A DNA stretch of 64,000 nt from Dyella sp. C9 (GTDB lineage: Bacteria; Pseudomonadota; Gammaproteobacteria; Xanthomonadales; Rhodanobacteraceae). Location of the stretch: positions 193,241 to 257,240 of the forward strand of contig NZ_QIRF01000004.1 in the NCBI RefSeq assembly GCF_003332825.1. The letters are read 5' to 3'. A program made the translations under genes and the position numbers. Each line of letters starts with the position of its first letter. Position 1 is the first letter of the stretch. The notes below the pieces were generated by a model. That model was not told where the DNA came from. It did not search any database and worked only from the letters and a program-made list of their open reading frames with translations. This document shows positions 53,814 to 63,043 of the stretch, in pieces.

Positions 53814-53819
53814 GGATGA

Positions 53820-54176
53820 TCAGCTGGCCGAGATGGCCCAGGTGATGAAGCCCGCGTTGACCGCGGTGAACACCAGTGCGACCAGGAAGATCACGTCGGC
53901 GGTGCGTTCCAGCCGGTGGTTGCGCTTGAGGTTGCGCGTGCGCAAGGCCCAGTAGGACAGCAGGCACGAGGCCAGGTAGAGCATCGAGTTGACGGCGAGC
54001 AGGTCGTCGCCGATCAGGTCTTCCTTGCGCAGCGAGATCACCACGCGAAGGATGCCGATGACGGTGAGGCACACGCCCACCATCGCGGCCGAGGCGGTGA
54101 AGATGTGCACGCAGATGTCGTGGTCCAGCCGGGTCGAGCGAGGCTCGGGGGCGTCGTCGATAAGGTTTGGCGTCAT
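53820..54176 (-). CDS. Three-TM membrane protein (118 aa)
   Basis: The 118-residue protein has a soluble start (MTPNLIDDAPEPRSTRLDHDICVHIF) and three membrane segments (FTASAAMVGVCLTVIGILRV, LLAVNSMLYLASCLLSYWAL, DVIFLVALVFTAVNAGFITW). The acidic RKEDLIGDDLL loop lies between the first two. A family of small xanthomonad and rhizobial membrane proteins of unknown function looks like this. An in-frame ATG ten codons upstream is the alternative start. No role is proposed. Confidence 0.72.
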   Translation of the reverse strand: MTPNLIDDAPEPRSTRLDHDICVHIFTASAAMVGVCLTVIGILRVVISLRKEDLIGDDLLAVNSMLYLASCLLSYWALRTRNLKRNHRLERTADVIFLVALVFTAVNAGFITWAISAS

Positions 54177-54275
54177 GGTCAGGCCTGCTGGAAAGCTCGT
54201 AAACATGGAGCCCTGGGCGCCGGCCCGGGTTCCGGACGGCAGCTCACGCGTTAAGCGGCCAGATCATAAGAGGAT

Positions 54276-54854
54276 TCAGCCCCGGCTATCGGCCCGCCCC
54301 ACCCACAGCACCTGCAGGCGCTCGGCCGCGGCGACCACCAGCAGCGCGCAGGTGATGCCCAGCGCGACTTCACCCACGCGGGTAAGCGCCACCAGCCAGA
54401 ACGATCCGGTGTGCGGCACCAGCATGATGATGGTGGTGGTGGTGCCGCTCAGGCGTGCAGCGCTGCCCACGCCGAACAGCCAGCACGCGGCAATCGCCAC
54501 CACCACCGCCACCGCATAGGTGGCGTAGTGCTCGCCGCCGATCAGGGCGGCACCGAAACCCGCCACGCCGCCCACCAGCGCGCCGATGATCTGGTCGCGC
54601 GAGGACGCGCGGGTATCGAGGTAGTTCTGCTGGGTCACCGCGATGGCGGTGAGCGCGGCCCAGAAGGCCTGTTGCGTGTGCAGCAGCAGGCCGAAACCGT
54701 AGGCCGCGCTGGCGGCGACCAGCGCGAGCAAGGCCAGCCACAGGCCCTGCACCAGGCGGTGCGACCAGGGCAGGCGGCGATAGAGGCTGGACATGTCCTG
54801 CTGGAAATCCAGCAGGCGGCGAAGGTTTTCGCGCAGCGAAATAGGGACGCTCAT
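54276..54854 (-). CDS. Short FUSC-family membrane protein
   Basis: The 192-residue protein has four to six membrane helices and the fusaric-acid-resistance family pattern: FWAALTAIAVTQQNYLDTRASSRDQIIGALVGGVAGF and RVGEVALGITCALLV. It is about a third of the size of full FUSC/AaeB exporters and has only the first membrane block, without the cytosolic and second membrane halves; such short forms are common. Export function is therefore uncertain. uvrD ends 30 bp downstream start-to-stop on the same strand side, and the two are separately spaced. Confidence 0.8.
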   Translation of the reverse strand: MSVPISLRENLRRLLDFQQDMSSLYRRLPWSHRLVQGLWLALLALVAASAAYGFGLLLHTQQAFWAALTAIAVTQQNYLDTRASSRDQIIGALVGGVAGFGAALIGGEHYATYAVAVVVAIAACWLFGVGSAARLSGTTTTIIMLVPHTGSFWLVALTRVGEVALGITCALLVVAAAERLQVLWVGRADSRG

Positions 54855-54884
54855 GAGTGCTCCGGAAACGAAACCCGCACGCGG

Positions 54885-57080
54885 TTACATCGGCGTGAGG
54901 TTGGCGTAGGCATACACCAGCCACTTGCTGCCGGCGCCGGCGAAATTGACCTGCAGGCGCATGTGCGCGCCGCTGCCTTCGGCACTCACCACCACGCCTT
55001 CGCCGAAGGTGGGATGGCTGACGCGCTGGCCGAGCCGAAGCGGCATGCTTTCCTCCAGCGAGCTGGAGCCGCTGTTCGGACGCGCGCCGTACAGCGGACG
55101 GCTCACCTGCACGCGCGGGCGCACCTCGTCGATCAGCTCGGGCGGAATCTCCGCGAGGAAGCGCGACGGGCGCGCCAGCATCTCCACGCCATGCATGCGG
55201 CGCGATTCGGCGTAGGTGATGAACAGCCGCTCGCGCGCACGGGTGATGCCCACGTAGGCCAGCCGGCGCTCTTCTTCCAGGCGGCCTTCATCCTCCACCG
55301 AGCGCTGGCTGGGGAACAGGCCTTCTTCCATGCCGACCAGGAACACCACCGGAAACTCCAGGCCCTTGGCCGAATGCAGCGTCATCAGCTGCACGCAGTC
55401 GTCCCAGGCCTCGCCCTGGCCTTCGCCAGCCTCCAGCGCGGCATGCGACAGGAAGGCGGCCAGCTCGCTGAGGCCGGCCTCCTCGTCGTCGGGCGTCAGC
55501 TCGAAGCGGCTGGCCACGTTGACCAGTTCGTCGAGGTTCTCCACCCGCGATTCGGCGTTGCCACGGCTGTCCTTCTCGTAGAAGTCACGCAGGCCGGTGT
55601 GGGTGATGGCGTGGTCGATCTGTTCGGCCAGTGCGAGTGCGTCACCCGCCTCCGCGCCGGCAAACGCCCGCGCCATGTCCTCGATCATCTGCAGGAAGGC
55701 CTTCACCGCGTTCTTCGCGCGGCCAGCCAGTTCCTTGCCGCCGCTGAGCTCGTTGAGCGCGGCCTCCCACATCGAGCTGCCCTCGGCGCGGGCACGACGG
55801 CGCAGCACGTCCAGCGTGCGGTCGCCGATGCCGCGCGGCGGCGTGTTCACCGCACGCTCGAAGGCGGCGTCGTCGTGCCGGTTGGACGACAGGCGCAGGT
55901 AGGCGAGCGCGTCCTTGATTTCCGCGCGGTCGAAAAAGCGCTGGCCGCCGTACACGCGGAAGCGGATGTCCCGCTGCATCAGCTGTTCTTCGAAGTTGCG
56001 CGACTGCGCGTTGGAGCGGTACAGGATGGCGCAGTCGCGCGCGTCGCCGTGCTCGCCGATGTACTCGCGGATGCGCTCCACCACGAAGCGCGCCTCGTCC
56101 TGCTCGTTGTAGGCGGCATACAGCGCAATGCGCTCGCCTTCGCCGCCGTCGGTCCACAGCTGCTTGCCCAGGCGGCCGCCGTTGCGCGCGATGACGCTGT
56201 TGGCGGCCTTGAGGATGGTGGAGGTGGAGCGGTAGTTCTGCTCCAGCTTGATGGTCCTTGCGCCGGGGAAATCGCGCAGGAACTGCTGCACGTTCTCCAC
56301 CTTGGCGCCGCGCCAGCCGTAGATGGCCTGGTCGTCGTCGCCCACCACGAACACCTGGCCGGTGTTGCCCGCGAGCACGCGGATCCAGGCGTACTGCAGG
56401 GTGTTGGTGTCCTGGAACTCGTCGATCAGCAGGTAGCGCCAGCGCTCGCGGTAATGCTCGAGGATCTGCGGATTCTTCAGCCACAACTCGTGCGCGCGCA
56501 GCAGCAGTTCGGCGAAATCCACCAGGCCGGCGCGCTGGCAGGCATCCTCGTAGACCTGGTAGATCTGCACCAGCGTGCGCGTCATCGGGTGATCGCGATG
56601 CTCGATGTTGTCGGGCCGCTTGCCCTCATCCTTCCACTGGTTGATCTGCCAGGTGGCCTGGCGCGGCGGGAAGCGCGCCTCGTCCAGGCCCAGGCCGGTG
56701 ACCACGCGCTTGACGATGCGCTGCTGGTCGTCGGCGTCGAGGATCTGGAAGCCCTCGGGCAGCCCGGCCTCGCGCCAGTGGCGACGCAGCAGGCGGTGCG
56801 CGATGCCGTGGAAGGTGCCCACGGTAAGGCCTTGCGTGCCGCCCGGGATCAGCTGGTCCAGGCGCGCGCGCATTTCGCCGGCGGCCTTGTTGGTAAAGGT
56901 CACCGCCAGCACGGCCCACGGCGACACGCCCATCACCTGGGTGAGCCAGCCGATGCGGTGGGTCAGCACGCGGGTCTTGCCCGAACCGGCGCCGGCGAGC
57001 ACCAGGTAGTTGCCGGGAGGCGCGCATACCGCTTCGCGCTGCGCGTCGTTGAGCTTGTCGATCAGGTGGGAGACATCCAT
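54885..57080 (-). CDS. uvrD: DNA helicase II
   Basis: This 731-residue superfamily 1 helicase shows AGAGSGKTRVLTHR (Walker A, residues 29-36), DEFQDTNTLQYAW (motif II), VGDDDQAIYGWRGA (motif III), LEQNYRSTSTIL (motif IV), LMTLHSAKGLEFPVVFLVG (motif V) and VGITRARERLF (motif VI), plus the UvrD-type C-terminal tail. It unwinds DNA in nucleotide-excision and mismatch repair. Length and start (MDVSHLIDKLNDAQREAV) agree with the family. REP-like repeats lie upstream. Confidence 0.96.
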   Translation of the reverse strand: MDVSHLIDKLNDAQREAVCAPPGNYLVLAGAGSGKTRVLTHRIGWLTQVMGVSPWAVLAVTFTNKAAGEMRARLDQLIPGGTQGLTVGTFHGIAHRLLRRHWREAGLPEGFQILDADDQQRIVKRVVTGLGLDEARFPPRQATWQINQWKDEGKRPDNIEHRDHPMTRTLVQIYQVYEDACQRAGLVDFAELLLRAHELWLKNPQILEHYRERWRYLLIDEFQDTNTLQYAWIRVLAGNTGQVFVVGDDDQAIYGWRGAKVENVQQFLRDFPGARTIKLEQNYRSTSTILKAANSVIARNGGRLGKQLWTDGGEGERIALYAAYNEQDEARFVVERIREYIGEHGDARDCAILYRSNAQSRNFEEQLMQRDIRFRVYGGQRFFDRAEIKDALAYLRLSSNRHDDAAFERAVNTPPRGIGDRTLDVLRRRARAEGSSMWEAALNELSGGKELAGRAKNAVKAFLQMIEDMARAFAGAEAGDALALAEQIDHAITHTGLRDFYEKDSRGNAESRVENLDELVNVASRFELTPDDEEAGLSELAAFLSHAALEAGEGQGEAWDDCVQLMTLHSAKGLEFPVVFLVGMEEGLFPSQRSVEDEGRLEEERRLAYVGITRARERLFITYAESRRMHGVEMLARPSRFLAEIPPELIDEVRPRVQVSRPLYGARPNSGSSSLEESMPLRLGQRVSHPTFGEGVVVSAEGSGAHMRLQVNFAGAGSKWLVYAYANLTPM

Positions 57081-57168
57081 CCCGCCTATTGTAGCGGCAG
57101 GGCTCCCAGCGGTCCCGGCCGCCTGCTTTTCCCTGATGACGCCAGTAGCCGAGGCTGGTGCGCAATCC

Positions 57169-57234
57169 GGTCACGCACAGGGTGCACTCCTGCCTTGGCG
57201 GAGCCTCACTGTAGGGGCCCGCCCTGTGCGCGAC
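57169..57234. repeat. REP-like inverted pair
   Basis: Two oppositely oriented copies, TCACGCACAGGGTGCACTCC at 57171 and the run starting GTAGGGGCCCGCCCTGTGCG at 57211, lie between uvrD and the serine hydrolase gene. Confidence 0.6.
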
Positions 57235-57264
57235 AGTCACCCAAGGCCCGCCGCCAGCGCGAGG

Positions 57265-59223
57265 TCAGTAGTTCAGCCCCGGGCTCAGCAGGTGCCAGGC
57301 GAGGATGAAGACGACGGCTCCAAGGCAGGCGAGCAGCAGCAACACGCCGCTGATGCGTCGCCACCAGTCGCCGCCGTGTCGCCATGCGCGCCAGGTCTCG
57401 AGGGCCACGGCGACGGTGCCTAGCACCGCCAACACGCCGATCAGCTGCAACAGCCGCAGACGAAGGTCGAAGCCGGGCTCGCCCAGCCGCGGCAGCATCA
57501 GGCACCAGCCGCCGGCGAAGACCAGGTAGAACACTGCGCTGAGGCGGCTCAGCCGATACCAGCGCTCGTCCTGCTCGGGCAGCGCTTGCGCCCCCGGCCG
57601 CCGGCGCAGCAACGCCAGCACCGGCCAGGACAGCGCCAGCAGTCCGAACACCGCCAGCATGGCGAGGATGGCCAGTCTCAGTTGCGCGGGTGACGCCCCG
57701 GTCACCGGCAGGTACACCGTGACGGGCGACTGCGTGTCGGTCGACAGCATGCTCACCCTGCCATCGTGCACGACCGCGCCGAGCAGGCGACCGGTGGCAT
57801 CGTCCACCCACAGGTACGGCTTCACCTCGCGCCAGTGCGCGGGAGCGAACATCGGCGTCCGCAGGCTGCCATCGGGTGCCAGGTCCACCTGCCATTGCTC
57901 GAACGCGTCGCGCAGGGCGAAGACATTGCTGCGCGAAGTGACGCTGGAGCGGTACCGCCCCACCAGCTGCGCGGCGTGCGTCTTGTCGGTGGCCAGCGTG
58001 GGCTGCTTGAGCTGCGGCAGCGGCGGGAAGTAGCGAGCGGCGAATCGATCCACCAGCGGCCGCAGCAGTGGGGCGGCATGACCGCCGTCGGTGGCGATGA
58101 AGATGCCGGTGTGGTGCTCGGGCAGCAGCGCGAGCAGGCTGTGGAAGCCGCCGAAATCGCCACCGTGCCCGAGGATGGTCTGGCCGTCGCGGTCGAGGTG
58201 CGCAAAGCCCAGCGCCATGCCGGGCAGGCCGGGGATCGCCACGCGTTGATAGTTCTGCATGAGCTGCACGGTGGCCTGCTCCAGCAGTTGCCCATTGCCG
58301 GCGCGACCGTATTGCAGATGGGCGACCATGAACTGCGCCATGTCATTGCCACTGATCGACAGCGCGCCGCCGGGCACAGCCGTGCGCAGGTCGAAGGGAT
58401 GCGGCGCCGTGCCGGGGCGTCCGTAGGAAGGGATCGCCTCGCTGCGCAGCGCCGCCGGTAGCGGTTGCCGGAAACTGGCGTGCTTCATGTCCAGCGGCTC
58501 GAAGATGTGCCGCTCGATGTAGTCGTCGAAGGGCTGTCCGGACACGCGTTGCACGATGTAGCCGGCCAGTGCCGCCCCATAGGTGGAGTACGCAGGCACC
58601 TCGCCGACGGCATAGATGCGCTCGGGCACCCAGCGCTTTACCCATGCGTCATAGGGCAACAGCGACGAAGGCGAGGTCGCGTAACGGTCCTTGAGCACAT
58701 CCTCGAAGCCGGCCGTATGCGTCATCAGGTCGCGCAAGGTGATCGGCTTGCCTTCGCGCGGGGGAATGGTGAAGTCCAGGTAGCGGTTGATGTCGGCGTC
58801 GAGGTCGAGCTTGTGCTTCTCCACCAGCTGCATCACCGCGGTCCAGGTGAACAGCTTGGAGATCGACGCCACGCGGAACATCGTGGTGGCGGGATCGACC
58901 GGCGTCCTGGCGTCGGCATCGGCGTAGCCGTAGCCCTTGGCCAGCAGCACTTCACCATCCTTCACCACCACGGCCACCGCGCCGGTCACGGCGCCTTTCT
59001 GCATGACGCCGGCCATTTCGGCATCCAGCCACGGTTGCAGGTCGGTGGCGCTCAGTTCGGACGCGCCCAGCTGCGTGACGGCGGCGTGCTTGCTCTCGGG
59101 CAGCGGAGTGATCTGGATCGGCGCCTGGGCCCACAGCATGGCAGGAAGCAACAGCAAGGCCAGCGCCGCAGCGTACTTCCGCAGTGGGGACCAGCTCGTC
59201 ACGGCGGGCGCGATGGCGGGCAT
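57265..59223 (-). CDS. Serine beta-lactamase-like hydrolase with C-terminal membrane domain
   Basis: The 652-residue protein has a signal peptide (ALALLLLPAMLWAQA), a class C beta-lactamase-type catalytic domain with the SxxK nucleophile motif in FRVASISKLFTW, YST in place of the usual YxN (VPAYSTYGAALAGYIV), and HGG in ILGHGGDFGG. After about residue 500 there are three to four membrane helices (LRLAILAMLAVFGLLALSW, ISGVLLLLACLGAVVFILAW). Members act as D-aminopeptidases, esterases or penicillin-binding-like enzymes in the periplasm; this substrate is unknown. Confidence 0.88.
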   Translation of the reverse strand: MPAIAPAVTSWSPLRKYAAALALLLLPAMLWAQAPIQITPLPESKHAAVTQLGASELSATDLQPWLDAEMAGVMQKGAVTGAVAVVVKDGEVLLAKGYGYADADARTPVDPATTMFRVASISKLFTWTAVMQLVEKHKLDLDADINRYLDFTIPPREGKPITLRDLMTHTAGFEDVLKDRYATSPSSLLPYDAWVKRWVPERIYAVGEVPAYSTYGAALAGYIVQRVSGQPFDDYIERHIFEPLDMKHASFRQPLPAALRSEAIPSYGRPGTAPHPFDLRTAVPGGALSISGNDMAQFMVAHLQYGRAGNGQLLEQATVQLMQNYQRVAIPGLPGMALGFAHLDRDGQTILGHGGDFGGFHSLLALLPEHHTGIFIATDGGHAAPLLRPLVDRFAARYFPPLPQLKQPTLATDKTHAAQLVGRYRSSVTSRSNVFALRDAFEQWQVDLAPDGSLRTPMFAPAHWREVKPYLWVDDATGRLLGAVVHDGRVSMLSTDTQSPVTVYLPVTGASPAQLRLAILAMLAVFGLLALSWPVLALLRRRPGAQALPEQDERWYRLSRLSAVFYLVFAGGWCLMLPRLGEPGFDLRLRLLQLIGVLAVLGTVAVALETWRAWRHGGDWWRRISGVLLLLACLGAVVFILAWHLLSPGLNY

Positions 59224-59341
59224 GCATGACTCCTTGAAGCCGGCGCGGCAAAAACGGACGCCCAGTATGCCGCGCCGTACTTTGCCCGGCGTCTGCGTCG
59301 CGTCAACGCGCGTCAGCGCGTCTTCAGCTGCAAATGTGGCC

Positions 59342-60508
59342 TCAATCGCGTTTCATCTGGGCGACCAGCCCGGCCAGTTCGCGCACGGCGGCCTCGGATG
59401 CCTCGCGATGCGGCGTGATGTCGGGGTTGTTGTAATTGCCGGTGTCGCCGATCACCTGCACCATGATGCCGTCGCTGCGCGGCACCACGCTGAAGTCGCG
59501 CGCACGCAGGCCATAGGTGACTTCGGGCTGTGGAATCAGTCGCGCAGTCTGTCCACGCACCGGGATCACCGAGTCGTCGTTGAACAGGGCGCGGGCGCCA
59601 TAACCGGTGGCGTTGACCAGGGTGTGCTCGGGCAGGCCCTGCAGCTCGTCAGCGTGGCTGAATTCGCGGACCTGGATCTTGCCTCCGGCCGCCAGGAACT
59701 CCGACATCAGGTAGTTCGCGTAGCTGCTGATGTTGAACATCAGCGTGGTGTAGCGGCGCACATAGGGTTCGGGGAAGGGATGTTCGCCCGGCGCCAGTTC
59801 CACCGGCCGCGGGGTGAGGTCGCGCACGCGGTCGCTGAAGTCGCCATATTCGGGTTCGTCGGGCACCTCGCCGTGGAACTTGCCGAAGGGCGCGTCGGAG
59901 AGCGAATAGCCGTCGATCCATTCGATGGGCGTGCCAGCCAGCCCCAGGAGGCTCTGGTAACGCGCATACGAAAGACGCGTCATGGTTTCCCAGCGGTCCG
60001 CCAGGGCCGGCGCATGCGCGGCATCGCAGATGCGTGAGTCGGGCGTCCACAGGCCGGAGGCCCGCATCGAGAACACGTCGGGCGGCAGCGCCTTGGCATA
60101 AATGCGTACCTGCAGCCCCGCGCGCTGCGCCAGCAGGGCGGTGGTGAGGCCAATGGCACCGCAGCCGATCACGCCCAGCTCGCGCGCCCCGGTACCCTGC
60201 ACCATCTGCAGCGCCAGCGCGCCCGAGCCCCACGACAGCGACCAGCCGCTGCCGCCGTGGCCGTAGTTGTGAACCACGATCTTGTTGCCGCGCTTTTCCA
60301 GCTCGATGCGCGGGCCGGCGGCGCGGAACGGGCGCGTGCACACGTACACGCCGGTGATGCGGTCGACCGAGGCACGGATCGGGGCCAGCGACGCGCTGCG
60401 GGATCTGGGGACCGGCGCCACCGGCTGCGAGGCACAGGCAGCGAGCCCGGCGGTCGACGCGACGGCGAGGGTGGCGCCAGCTTGGCGAAGGAACTGGCGT
60501 CGTTGCAT
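59342..60508 (-). CDS. Tat-exported FAD-dependent oxidoreductase (DAAO-like)
   Basis: The 388-residue protein begins with a twin-arginine signal (MQRRQFLRQAGATLAVASTA) that ends in a lipobox-like LAAC. The fold is D-amino-acid-oxidase-like: the dinucleotide motif VIGCGAIGLTTALLAQRAG near residue 118, LPPDVFSMRASGLWTPDSR, VNATGYGARALF, and PVRGQTARLIPQP. The FAD is presumably loaded before Tat export. The substrate is unknown. It is a single gene between the serine hydrolase and a small membrane protein. Confidence 0.85.
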   Translation of the reverse strand: MQRRQFLRQAGATLAVASTAGLAACASQPVAPVPRSRSASLAPIRASVDRITGVYVCTRPFRAAGPRIELEKRGNKIVVHNYGHGGSGWSLSWGSGALALQMVQGTGARELGVIGCGAIGLTTALLAQRAGLQVRIYAKALPPDVFSMRASGLWTPDSRICDAAHAPALADRWETMTRLSYARYQSLLGLAGTPIEWIDGYSLSDAPFGKFHGEVPDEPEYGDFSDRVRDLTPRPVELAPGEHPFPEPYVRRYTTLMFNISSYANYLMSEFLAAGGKIQVREFSHADELQGLPEHTLVNATGYGARALFNDDSVIPVRGQTARLIPQPEVTYGLRARDFSVVPRSDGIMVQVIGDTGNYNNPDITPHREASEAAVRELAGLVAQMKRD

Positions 60509-60609
60509 GGGGTGGCTGTCCGGTGGTGTCACGTGGATGCGTCCTGCGTGTCACTCCGGCCCGCGCCGGGATGACAGGCGTGAGGGCATGTGGCAGAAGC
60601 CGAAGGGCC

Positions 60610-60828
60610 TCAGCCCTTCTTGAGGAAGCCGCCGAGTGCGAGCACGGCGCCTACCACCAGGGCGGCAATGCCGGCCCACTGCGGGATGGCCTTGTCGTGG
60701 GTGGCGGTGATCTTGGCCGAACCGATCTGCACCAGCGTGTCGGTGGTCTGGTAGCTGCCGTGGCCAAGCAACGCCCATACGCCGGCGGCCAGCAGGAGTA
60801 GGCCGAGGATGATCAGCACTGCACGCAT
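60610..60828 (-). CDS. Small two-TM membrane protein (72 aa)
   Basis: The 72-residue product has membrane helices at both ends (VLIILGLLLLAAGVWALLG and AGIAALVVGAVLALGGFL) joined by a short polar segment (SYQTTDTLVQIGSAKITATHDKA), in the style of DUF3185-like proteins. GGGAGCTTCCC lies before the ATG. Function is unknown; the family call is tentative. It is close behind the oxidoreductase gene and 100 bp from the GH13 gene. Confidence 0.68.
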   Translation of the reverse strand: MRAVLIILGLLLLAAGVWALLGHGSYQTTDTLVQIGSAKITATHDKAIPQWAGIAALVVGAVLALGGFLKKG

Positions 60829-60932
60829 GGGAAGCTCCCTGGAATCGAAGACACGATCATAGGAGCGATGGCGGCATGGGAAAAGTCGACGGCGGCGCCA
60901 GTACTGCACGTCCGCCGTCGAGGGGGGAAGCG

Positions 60933-62549
60933 TTAATCGATGCGCGCGTACAACGCACCGTGGCCAGGAAGGCTCAGCCTGCCATCGGCGAACGTGCCCT
61001 GGGCGAGGCCGTGCCCGTTGACAGGCGTCGCGCCAGCGATGCCGTCGAGCGGTAGTTCGACCGGCTGCGCCGACAGGTTGAAGGCGGCCAACACGGTTTC
61101 ATCGCCATGCCGGCGGGTGAAGGCCAGCACCGGTTCGGGCGTATCGAGGAAGCGGATGTCGCCCAGGCGCAGTGCCGGCTGCGTCCGACGCCACGCCATG
61201 AAGGCGCGGAAGCGGTGCAGCGCTGAGCCGGGCTCGGACTCCTGCAGGGACACCGCCAGCGCGCGGTGCTCGGCGGGCACCGGCAGCCAGGGCTCGCCGA
61301 CGCTGAAGCCCGCGTTGATGCCGTTGTTCCACGGCATCGGCGTGCGGCAGCCGTCGCGGCCCTTGAAGGTCGGCCAGAAGGTGATGCCGTAGGGATCCTG
61401 CAGCGCCTCGAACGGCACCTCGGCCTCCGTCAGGCCCAGTTCCTCACCCTGGTACACGCACACCGAGCCGCGCAGCGAGCAGACCATGGCACTCAGCAGG
61501 TTGGCCAGCTGAGGGGAGGCATCGCCGTTGCCCCAGCGGGTGAGCACGCGGGCCACGTCGTGGTTGGAGATGGCCCAGCACGGCCAGCCTTCGAGCATCT
61601 GCGCTTCGAGGTTCTGCACCGTGCTGCGGATGTAGGCCGCACTGAAGTCGTCGGTGAGCAGCTCGAAGCTGTAGCCCATGTGCAGGCGGCCGTCGCGGGT
61701 GTACTCGGCGGTGGTGGCCAGCGAGTCTTCCGACGAGATCTCGCCGATCGCCGCCACCTGGTGGTACTGGTCCATCAGCGCGCGCAGGTCCTCGAGGAAC
61801 GCGATGTTCTCCGGGCGCGTGTTGTTGTAGTAGTGGTACTGGAAGGCGTACGGGTTGTCCGGGCTGAAGCCGCGGCCCACGCGCTTGTCTTCCGGCTTGG
61901 GCGGGTTGTCGCGCAGCTGCTGGTCGTGGAAGCAGAAGTTGATCGCGTCCAGGCGCAGGCCGTCCACGCCCTTGTCCAGCCAGAACTTCACCTCGTCCAG
62001 CACCGCGCGGCGCACGTCCGGGTTGTGGTAGTTGAGGTCGGGCTGCGAGGTCAGGAAGTTGTGCAGGTAGTACTGGCCGCGGCGCGGTTCCCACTGCCAG
62101 GCGCAGCCGCCGAACAGCGACAGCCAGTTGTTGGGAGGCGTGCCGTCTTCACGCGCGTCGGCCCAGACGTACCAGTCTGCCTTGGGGTTGTCGCGACTCT
62201 CGCGGCTCTGGCGGAACCAGGCGTGCTCCACCGAGGTATGGCTGAGCACCTGGTCGATCATCACCTTCAGGCCCAGCGAGTGCGCCTTGGCCAGCAGGTG
62301 ATCGAAATCGTCGTTGTTGCCGAACAGCGGATCGACTTCGCGGTAGTCGGCGATGTCGTAGCCGAAGTCGGCCATCGGCGAGCGGAAGAACGGAGAAATC
62401 CAGATCGCATCCACGCCGAGACTGGCCACGTAGTCGAGCCTGTCGATGATGCCCGGCAGGTCACCCACGCCGTCGCCGTCGGTGTCCATGAAGCTGCGTG
62501 GATAAATCTGGTAGGTGACGGCTCCGCGCCACCACGGTGCTTCACTCAT
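60933..62549 (-). CDS. GH13 alpha-glucosidase
   Basis: The 538-residue protein has the GH13 regions: AIWISPFFRSPMADFGYDIADY, DQVLSHTS (region I), GLRLDAINF with nucleophile D201 (region II), AIGEISSE with acid/base E270 (region III) and ISNHDVAR with D331 (region IV). The set matches the alpha-glucosidase/oligo-1,6-glucosidase group (GH13_23-like of Xanthomonas), acting on maltose-type substrates. There is no signal peptide, so it is cytosolic. It is divergent from a TonB-dependent receptor; two operator-like sites lie between them. Confidence 0.93.
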   Translation of the reverse strand: MSEAPWWRGAVTYQIYPRSFMDTDGDGVGDLPGIIDRLDYVASLGVDAIWISPFFRSPMADFGYDIADYREVDPLFGNNDDFDHLLAKAHSLGLKVMIDQVLSHTSVEHAWFRQSRESRDNPKADWYVWADAREDGTPPNNWLSLFGGCAWQWEPRRGQYYLHNFLTSQPDLNYHNPDVRRAVLDEVKFWLDKGVDGLRLDAINFCFHDQQLRDNPPKPEDKRVGRGFSPDNPYAFQYHYYNNTRPENIAFLEDLRALMDQYHQVAAIGEISSEDSLATTAEYTRDGRLHMGYSFELLTDDFSAAYIRSTVQNLEAQMLEGWPCWAISNHDVARVLTRWGNGDASPQLANLLSAMVCSLRGSVCVYQGEELGLTEAEVPFEALQDPYGITFWPTFKGRDGCRTPMPWNNGINAGFSVGEPWLPVPAEHRALAVSLQESEPGSALHRFRAFMAWRRTQPALRLGDIRFLDTPEPVLAFTRRHGDETVLAAFNLSAQPVELPLDGIAGATPVNGHGLAQGTFADGRLSLPGHGALYARID

Positions 62550-62653
62550 GTCGCATGTCCCGTTTCCGCCCAATGCGCGCATGCCCGGAACCCCGGGTCC
62601 GAGCGAAGCGCGGGGGGCAGCTTAAAGGCAGAGCGCGAAGCTGACGCTTTGAC

Positions 62654-62667
62654 TGCATACGTATTCA
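62654..62667 (+). promoter_or_regulatory. LacI-type operator-like site 1
   Basis: TGCATACGTATTCA, near-palindromic about a central CG (12 of 14 positions symmetric). It immediately follows TTGACT on the plus strand. Its exact inverted copy is at 62868. Confidence 0.55.
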
Positions 62668-62867
62668 AAAAACCGCGATATTGCGACGCAGCATGCGTAG
62701 TGGCGGGGCGCTTCCTGCATGCACCGCAGGCGCATGCAGGCGCGGGAAAAGCGCGCCAATACGCGCATTGCCATGACAGGCGGGTGATGCGCAACGCGGG
62801 GAAACAGCAGCGGATTGCACCGGGAGCCATTAGAATTTTGTCAAAGGTGCACAAAAAAACGCGGTCA

Positions 62868-62881
62868 TGAATACGTATGCA
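62868..62881 (-). promoter_or_regulatory. LacI-type operator-like site 2
   Basis: TGAATACGTATGCA, the exact inverse of site 1, 214 bp away and 163 bp before the receptor GTG. Confidence 0.55.
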
Positions 62882-63043
62882 TAGACCTGTTCGCCTTTTG
62901 GCGCAGCCCTACCATGGCCGCCACGCGACGGGGCCCTCCGAGCCATCGGCATGCACTGGCGCGTAGCCCGCAGCAGTCTGTGGGGACTGCTGCGGCAACT
63001 ACAAGACCAAAGATGAAGTGCAAACCCGTGGGAGGGGAAGACG

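Larger units (their letters stand above)
62550..63043. other. 494-bp divergent control region
   Basis: The space between the glucosidase and receptor starts holds no gene. It contains two inverted operator-like sites (62654 and 62868), AT-rich stretches (TTCAAAAAACC, CACAAAAAAAC) and a TTGTCA at 62838 that could be a -35 box, without a clear -10. Several GC-rich inverted repeats (CTGCATGC.. at about 62717) may be part of a leader. Confidence 0.5.
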
